Of a DNA stretch of 64,000 nucleotides, positions 60,513 through 64,000 are shown piece by piece. The DNA comes from Acanthochromis polyacanthus (lineage: Eukaryota; Chordata; Actinopteri; Pomacentridae). Made by a program: the position numbers and the translations under genes. The notes beneath the pieces were generated by a model. It worked only from the letters and a program-made list of their open reading frames with translations. It was not told where the DNA came from and did no database searches. The DNA lies in NCBI RefSeq assembly GCF_021347895.1, contig NC_067130.1, positions 26,123,817-26,187,816 of the forward strand, in the 5' to 3' direction. Position 1 is the first letter of the stretch, and every line of letters starts with the position of its first letter.

Positions 60513-63500
60513 ATCTGCAGATCAGAACCAGATTGGACCTGCTTCTCTGTGCTGTGTTCCAACAGCATATTATAGATTTACGTGAATAAGATACGCTTTT
60601 CTTACACACGTCATTTAAGATGCATCCTTCAGCCAGCAACTGTCACATCAAGAGATCACAGTAGCATTTGTCCACAAGTATCATTATGCAAATGAATATA
60701 TGATATGATATGCAAATCAATATCACCCAGGATTTACCTGACCTCACTCCACTTACAACATGAAAAGAAATAAGACGAGTTTCATCATAATGACAGCACA
60801 CAATCAACAAACTTTATGTACCCTGGTATAATTTAATAATACAGAGTAGCTCTTGAATATTCAGACACTATCATGTAATTAATTTTATGCTGAGTACTGT
60901 CTGTAAAAAGTTGTGTTCCTATAAAACTAAAATTCACTTTCACTACATGAGGGAAACCTGGATTTGGTTTCTATAACCTTTGACATTCATTTCCTTAATT
61001 TTATTGCTTATTTTTGCACGAACAGCACTCAGTCAAAGATAATGGCATTTCAGTTAGCTAGCAACAAACTTAAATGCATCTGAGTTGTATATGAACATTA
61101 TGTTTGGGAGACAGGGTTGCCATTGCAATATTCAGTAATGTACAACACTGGTAGCAACAGCATTGGTTGGATATATGTTTGTTTGTTGTTTTTTGGGGCC
61201 CAACCTGTTCCAACTGAATGCTAAAGATGTTTCAGTCTGGTTAGGTTGACATTTTTGAACGTAAAATGTGCTCTACCAAAAAAAAGTTGATAAGCCAGAT
61301 TAATTGCTAATAATGCGTACAGAATTTACTCTCTACTCCACAGCCGTCGGCAGATTGTGTTATGCTATGAAAGCAGAATTTTAGTGCTCACCACATTTGT
61401 CAGAGCATTGGATTTGGGATGCACAAACATTGCTATCTGTGGCTGGTTCTCCCCCCAGTTCTGATTCCCAGTGCTCCTATGTATCACTGGACAAGACCAT
61501 CTTGATGTCCCACACAGACTGAACAGTGTGGATCTTAGTTTCTTCTCAGGATGATGACACAGATAGCTTTTTGTTGATTATATCCGATACATGTTGATGC
61601 CAATGATACACTTTCTAGGGATTCCTCTATTGGATCATGTGGGTGCTTTGTTCTCTCTGTGCACAGCAGCAAAGCTTTGGTTCTTGAATAAAACCGAGGG
61701 ACGCCTGTAGCCATTGCATAAAAGGATGCAATTCATAAACAAACAAGGCCCTGCAACTGATTAAACAAGAAATTGAGAGTTTCCCAAACACAAAATTACC
61801 AAGGATTTCCTGTCGTCACTAAGTTTTAGTCCTATCCCTTACTGGATCAATTTACAATTAAGATAAATAATTCAGAGCTTTACTTTAAGGAATAATTGCA
61901 CTATTGTAAATGAGCTGGAATGATATCGATCTCCGACACCCCCATTAATCCTTATCAATCCCTTCAATTACTCAGCAAATCCTTTCATAACTAGCTGAAA
62001 CAAGCCCTGCACCACCGTGTGCAAACTGTGATTTGTTTAGGAGATAAGAAGGTTTTATGCAAACTGCAAATTTTGAAAGCGAATCATTAAAACACATTCA
62101 AATCCTGCATCTTGTAACTCAATGCATTTGATGAATTGTACAGGTGTCATGAATGAATTATGAAGCATTCATGAGGTTTGAGAATTGTACAGCTATGAAT
62201 TATTAAAAGGCAGGCTGTTAAGGATACAGAGACTTTAAAAAATCCCTGTGATGTCAATCACAAACCTTGTCCCCAACAGGTTCTACTGTTTACAGTTTCA
62301 GGAGAAGAAAAAGAAGTGTTTCCACTCGGAACAAAATGACATTCTTTCGAGTCACCAAGCCTGCATTTTTTCTTTCCTCTGATTTCACTTTCCACACAGC
62401 CATCATCAAAGCACTAGTCTCCGAATTTCGATCTTTCACAAAAAAGGGGAAAAAAGTGGCTTTGCAGAAATTTGTAGCAGCCGCAGACACAAAGAACGGA
62501 GCCTGTGCCTTGGACTCCTCCAGCGAGAGCGATAAAGGCTCTGTCATTGTTTGTGTTACATTCACACACCACAAATGCCACCGCGCATCTGCCACTACAG
62601 CGTCAAGACAGTATGAACCTATTGGTCCTGACAAAACATATACACAAGCCGTGGGGGCCAAGCGGCGTGAGGAATGCTGGGGGAGGCATCACCTCAGATG
62701 TATGATGAAAAATAAAAATCGTGACAGCCTTTGCCTGAGACCAGCCGGCGTAGAAGCCAAGAAGTCCTCATCAGTTTCTATTATTGTGGTGTTCTTGCGC
62801 GTGTTGTTGTCAGTGTTTGGATCTAGCTGCAGGGTAATTAATGGTCCGGGTCAGACTGAGAGCAGACGAAGGCCAGCCAGATGAATAAAGGTGAAGGATT
62901 GGCTCTCTGACTCTGCAAGATCGAACTGGCTTAAATGGTTATCAGCCCACAGATATTGATAGATTTCACTTGGGCACAGCTGACGTGACATGCTTCTCTG
63001 AGAGCTGCACTCAGGGGAGGCACACAACGCCTGCATGTCACCGAAGCTTTACGGAGCATAACACTAAAGATGCGAGAAGATTAGCAACACCTGTGTGGCT
63101 CACATTTTTTTAGTATATTCGTCATATTTGAAACCAGAATAAAGTTGAACTAATCCAATCAACAGTGTTTCCATTTGAGACATTTCTAATGTGAATATAT
63201 TTGAGCCGTGGATGAGTCAGACCTAAAAAAAAAAAAGCCATTTTCTACTTCAGTGTGATAACAAAGCAGTGTTTTCCTGTTGGTTCTTTGCACCTGGTAG
63301 GTCTCTGCATCAGGCTGTATCTGTTATTAACCAGCAACCAGCTGCCATTTCTGGAAAATGTGGCTGAGCGTGAGCCGAAGAGGTCGCCCGTTGCTGCTGT
63401 GATTAAAATAGATACAGCGTTGTTGTTGCATGAGATTTGGCGAATCTGCAGTTGAGATGTTTTTTAAAAAAACAGTTTCAATATAGTCAGTGTGGGTTTT

Positions 63501-63602
63501 TTTTTTCAAAAGACTGTTTTTTACTCTTTAAAGTTTTATGATCTGGCAGAAGTAATAATGTCAGCATTTTTGAAGAGTTTTAAAGACCTCAAATAACGAC
63601 AT
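60513..63602. other. Unassigned stretch; possible conserved non-coding block
   Basis: A 205-codon frame (62267-62884) has no recognisable domain. At 62145-62180 the palindromic pair CATGAATG...CATTCATG flanks AATTATGAAG, resembling homeodomain/POU-type sites in conserved enhancers. Function is not shown. Confidence 0.35.
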
Positions 63603-64000
63603 GGGCTGTGTCCGAAATGGCATACTAACGTACTACTCATACTAAGTGTGACGTCAAAATAAGTATGTAGTGCGTTCACATTAGATAGTATGAAAAGACT
63701 GAGTACGCGAGAAATACCCGGATGTATACTATATCCGGAAAATTTTTAAGTATGCTTGGTGACCACACTGGTCATACTCAACCGCCCCATAATGCTTTGC
63801 GAGCTATCCACCGAAATGCAAGCCTCCGCGGGATATGTGGCTGGACCGGGGCGATTTTTATTTTATTTTATGTGGTTAAGTAGTCATCCTAATCACCCCA
63901 CAGATTTGAGAAATAGGTGTTTTCTGACCAACGTTTTAAATTTGTCAGACGCCTCACAACATGCTACTGAATGCTAGCAGCTGGTTGCAGCAGCTTGCTT
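63603..64000 (+). mobile_element. Start of a dispersed DNA element, cut by the window edge
   Basis: Starts GGGCTGTGTCCGAAATGGCA then CATACTAACGTACTACTCAT, a beginning shared by many non-autonomous DNA elements in fish genomes. The matching inverted end is not seen before 64000, so the right part lies outside. Non-coding in this window. Confidence 0.5.

Noticed and set aside
62267..62884. 205-codon plus-strand open frame
   Set aside because: No recognisable domain, no plausible exon signals and mixed composition; it is the sort of length expected by chance in 64 kb.
1..64000. tRNA, rRNA or other structural RNA genes
   Set aside because: No sequence with full cloverleaf elements or ribosomal signatures was seen by reading; the only pol III-like boxes belong to the SINE at 13477. 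A covariance-model search would be needed to exclude small RNAs.

Overview
The window looks like about 64 kb of teleost fish nuclear DNA, probably from a spiny-rayed (percomorph-type) species. It is AT-rich and depleted of CpG outside one short tract. It contains long introns or intergenic sequence and many transposable elements of types typical of bony fish: Tc1/mariner, hAT-like and RTE LINE elements, a tRNA-derived SINE with an ATGG tail, solo LTRs and MITEs. No host protein-coding gene could be recognised. There is no bacterial-style gene organisation, no operon, and no rRNA, tRNA or CRISPR array that I can support. Nearly all open frames are short chance frames or transposon remains.

Layout. 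1-1263 is unassigned. 1266-2875 is a complete Tc1-type transposon with 201-bp inverted repeats that look identical and one uninterrupted 346-codon transposase. It is the only gene in the window that looks intact. 4875-5570 is CpG-rich with a good minus-strand splice donor, so it is a candidate promoter and first exon. 6566-7640 is a decayed Tc1 element. A 0.36-kb MITE family has four copies, at 10497, 16804, 29928 and 37424. 13477-13838 is a SINE with a target-site duplication. 21380-21950 is a degenerate tandem duplication.

28388-29855 is an IS630-like DDE transposon remnant interrupted by the 3' end of an RTE LINE, itself followed by a hAT-like MITE. The same compound element recurs inverted at 46049-50507, where it is split by a much longer RTE fragment and an LTR-like segment. 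31320-32400 is a degraded LINE next to a possible retroviral-type LTR (32512-33142). 33488-35028 is another dead Tc1-type element.

38538-43392 is a Russian-doll structure. A Tc1 element carries a 936-bp foldback-type element in its left arm and a 2.4-kb element of unknown class in its transposase, and the latter holds a solo LTR. The unknown-class element has 28-bp perfect inverted repeats, a probable 4-bp target duplication and about eight copies of the 14-mer GTAACAGGGTGGAC (plus degenerate ones). It is the least explained object here.

44636-46045 and 51925-52330 are two copies of a dispersed repeat with an internal 21-bp minisatellite; the first is split by a solo LTR. 54505-54834 looks like a possible TATA-bearing promoter with a short coding first exon. 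57746-58299 is a MITE with an exact 9-bp target duplication. A GT microsatellite and a 42-bp minisatellite follow, and a further dispersed DNA element starts at 63603 and runs off the window.

How the parts relate. The genes do not form a pathway. The history is one of repeated insertion, and the nesting gives a relative order. In 38538-43392 the Tc1 came first, then the two inserted elements, then the LTR. In the IS630-like pair, the hAT-like insertion at the same base in both loci means the loci are copies of one already-interrupted unit.
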